Source: a virus
Reading direction: 5' to 3' (one strand)
DNA length: 30,888 bases
Virus record (IMG/VR): IMGVR_UViG_3300038548_000082
Location: 1-30,888 of that record
A model generated the notes under the pieces. The model saw nothing but the letters and a program-made list of their open reading frames with translations, was not told where the DNA came from and did not search any database. How positions within the stretch are numbered: position 1 is the stretch's first letter; each line of letters opens with the position of its first letter. Positions 29,614 through 30,888 of the stretch are shown here, piece by piece. Made by a program: the position numbers and the translations under genes.

Positions 29614-30515
29614 TGGATAAATTTAAACAGGTTATCACCCTAACCGTAGGTATCCCAGCATCAGGTAAGGATACTTGGGCGCGTGAAATGTGTGAAAAAT
29701 ACCCTGACAAGACTGTAGTCGTGAACCGTGACGTTATCCGAGCACGAGATTACACTAAAACAGGGTCAATTCACGATTACAAATATACACGTTCAAAAGA
29801 GCGTCAGATTACTGAGAAGCAACAACGCTATGCTTCCTTCGCGTTACAACAGGGTAAAAGTGTTATTGTGTCTGATACTAACCTTAATGCAGGAACTTGT
29901 GAGGGTTGGGCTGAGTTTGCCGCTAAGAATGATGTAGCTATCACTTACGAGGCATTCATCACACCTTTACACACTTGTATCAAGCGTAACGCTAAACGTG
30001 CTGATTATGTCCCTGAGAGCGTCCTAATCCGTATGGAGACAAAGATGCGGGGGCAATTGGGTAAGTATGTACACGATAAGAGTAACCCTAACAACCTTCC
30101 TGAGTGCGTTATCTTCGATATCGATGGTACGTTAGCTGATATGAAAGGTGTTCGTGGTCCTTTCGAGTGGGATAAGGTTGGTTCGGATAAGCCTCGTAGG
30201 TTTGTTTGCGAATACCTACAAGGTGTTTATGATGTAGGTGACAAGGTAATCATCTTCTCAGGAAGAGACTCTGTGTGCAGAGAGCAGACTGAATTGTGGC
30301 TTAAAGAGAGAGATCTTGGCTATGATGACCTGTTCATGCGCGCAGAAGGCTCAACAACTCCTGACACAATCGTTAAGGAAGAAATGTTTGACAAGCACAT
30401 CAAAGGCAAGTACCATGTATCTCATATTGTTGATGACCGTAAGGCTGTTTGCCAGATGTGGGAGTCAATGGGTTTCGACGTTATGAACGTTGGTGGTTTC
30501 TCAGCAGACTTTTAA
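29613..30515 (+). CDS. pnk: T4-type polynucleotide kinase / 3'-phosphatase
   Basis: A 300-residue protein, against 301 in T4 PseT. The kinase half has the P-loop GIPASGKDT (residues 13-21), NRDVIRA and a lid with RNAKRAD. The phosphatase half has FDIDGTLAD with the two Asp near residues 169 and 171, close to D165 and D167 of T4, then IIFSGRDS and IVDDRKAVCQMW. It removes 3'-phosphates and adds 5'-phosphates to nucleic acid ends. With the Rnl2-type ligase at 5005 it makes a complete repair path for cut tRNA. It begins at a one-base overlap with the HAD gene and has GGAGGAAGCACCATA upstream. Confidence 0.95.
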   Translation: MDKFKQVITLTVGIPASGKDTWAREMCEKYPDKTVVVNRDVIRARDYTKTGSIHDYKYTRSKERQITEKQQRYASFALQQGKSVIVSDTNLNAGTCEGWAEFAAKNDVAITYEAFITPLHTCIKRNAKRADYVPESVLIRMETKMRGQLGKYVHDKSNPNNLPECVIFDIDGTLADMKGVRGPFEWDKVGSDKPRRFVCEYLQGVYDVGDKVIIFSGRDSVCREQTELWLKERDLGYDDLFMRAEGSTTPDTIVKEEMFDKHIKGKYHVSHIVDDRKAVCQMWESMGFDVMNVGGFSADF

Positions 30516-30525
30516 GGGGGAAGGT

Positions 30526-30798
30526 ATGTGTAAGGTAGTTAGTAACTCTAGAGTCACATTCTTTAATGGTCAGGTTAATGGGTATCAGGCAGGGGAATAC
30601 GTACAGATTCAGTACTGTTCTAACTGTGATTTTGGTGCAGACCCTTACTATTATATTAATAGGAGCCTTTGTCCTACTTGTGGGTCAAGTACACTAAGTA
30701 GAATTGCCAAGTGGGTTCCTAAAGAAGATACATCTCTTTGGAGAAAGTTAAGGGTTGGTGATCTAACCAGCGAAGATGGTAACTGGGTCTTAAAGTAA
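30526..30798 (+). CDS. Zinc-ribbon protein
   Basis: The ATG at 30526 follows AAGGGGGAAGGT and is preferred over 30490, which lies in the previous gene. The 90-residue product has a single zinc ribbon, CSNC near residue 32 and CPTC near 49, and otherwise short strands. It is cytoplasmic by composition. I do not recognise it; such ribbons bind nucleic acids or proteins. Confidence 0.72.
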   Translation: MCKVVSNSRVTFFNGQVNGYQAGEYVQIQYCSNCDFGADPYYYINRSLCPTCGSSTLSRIAKWVPKEDTSLWRKLRVGDLTSEDGNWVLK

Positions 30799-30816
30799 CC
30801 TTACAGGAGAATTAAT

Positions 30817-30888
30817 ATGATTAAGTGGATTGCTAAAAGATTGGTAGCGAAGGACATACGGGAACAATCTGACTTCCAAACTGCGATA
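30817..30888 (+). CDS. Start of a gene cut by the window end
   Basis: ACAGGAGAATTAAT, a strong ribosome binding site, stands before the ATG. Twenty-four codons are visible, reading MIKWIAKRLVAKDIREQSDFQ, a basic helical start. The rest lies outside, so no identity can be given. Confidence 0.6.
   Translation, partial: MIKWIAKRLVAKDIREQSDFQTAI

Noticed and set aside
1-30888. CRISPR array or transposon
   Set aside because: No regularly spaced direct repeats, transposase motifs or terminal inverted repeats were seen; mobile content is HNH genes and the intron.

Overview
This window is part of the genome of a tailed double-stranded DNA bacteriophage (Caudoviricetes). All supported genes lie on the + strand, densely packed and often overlapping by 1 to 11 bases, with short promoter and terminator gaps between blocks. 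A phage identity follows from a T7-type replication set (primase-helicase, family A polymerase, acidic-tailed ssDNA-binding protein, 5' exonuclease), rIIA/rIIB-like proteins, a T4-type RNA repair pair, an endolysin, tRNAs, and several HNH homing endonucleases. No structural, packaging or lysogeny gene is visible. Host-type sigma70 promoters and an SspB-like ClpXP adaptor suggest a proteobacterial, probably gammaproteobacterial, host. I cannot name the phage genus.

Layout: 1-3020 is dNTP synthesis: the end of a ThyX gene, a thioredoxin-like protein and a class II-type ribonucleotide reductase split by a group I intron that carries an HNH endonuclease gene. 3083-4126 holds a membrane protein and a small coiled protein. 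4130-4570 holds a structured non-coding stretch and tRNA-Arg(UCU) plus tRNA-Cys(GCA). 4592-6985 holds a YqeY-like protein, a T4 Rnl2-type RNA ligase, an unknown protein and a dNMP kinase. 6991-8904 is the primase-helicase. 8975-9467 holds two small promoter-driven genes. 9512-10169 is a gene-free stretch with its own promoter and terminator that looks like a large structured RNA containing tRNA-like arms. 10262-16227 holds an HNH gene, DNA polymerase, SSB, a second HNH gene, the exonuclease, a small coiled-coil protein and a RusA-like resolvase. 16228-21420 is a run of small genes: a metallophosphoesterase, a signal-anchored SleB-type endolysin, a protein with an EF-Tu-like but interrupted P-loop, the SspB-like adaptor and a macro-domain protein. 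21477-27406 is a YfaP-domain protein, a small partner, rIIA and rIIB. 27494-30888 holds another HNH gene, small proteins, a HAD phosphatase, polynucleotide kinase/phosphatase and a zinc-ribbon protein.

The genes fit together as nucleotide supply, replication and recombination, and RNA repair: polynucleotide kinase and RNA ligase could reseal tRNAs cut by host defence nucleases, alongside phage tRNAs. Transcription appears to depend on many short sigma70 promoters. Several share a leader, AACTTAAAC, placed exactly 6 bases after the -10 box, and several have inverted repeats over the promoter.

The most unusual items are the roughly 660-nt RNA candidate, the phage SspB adaptor coupled to a split P-loop protein, a sequence module shared by the DNA polymerase and the exonuclease, a His in place of the motif A Glu of the polymerase, and the intron placed inside the catalytic Cys-Gly-Glu codons of the reductase. 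Assignments rest on motif reading only; no database search was run.
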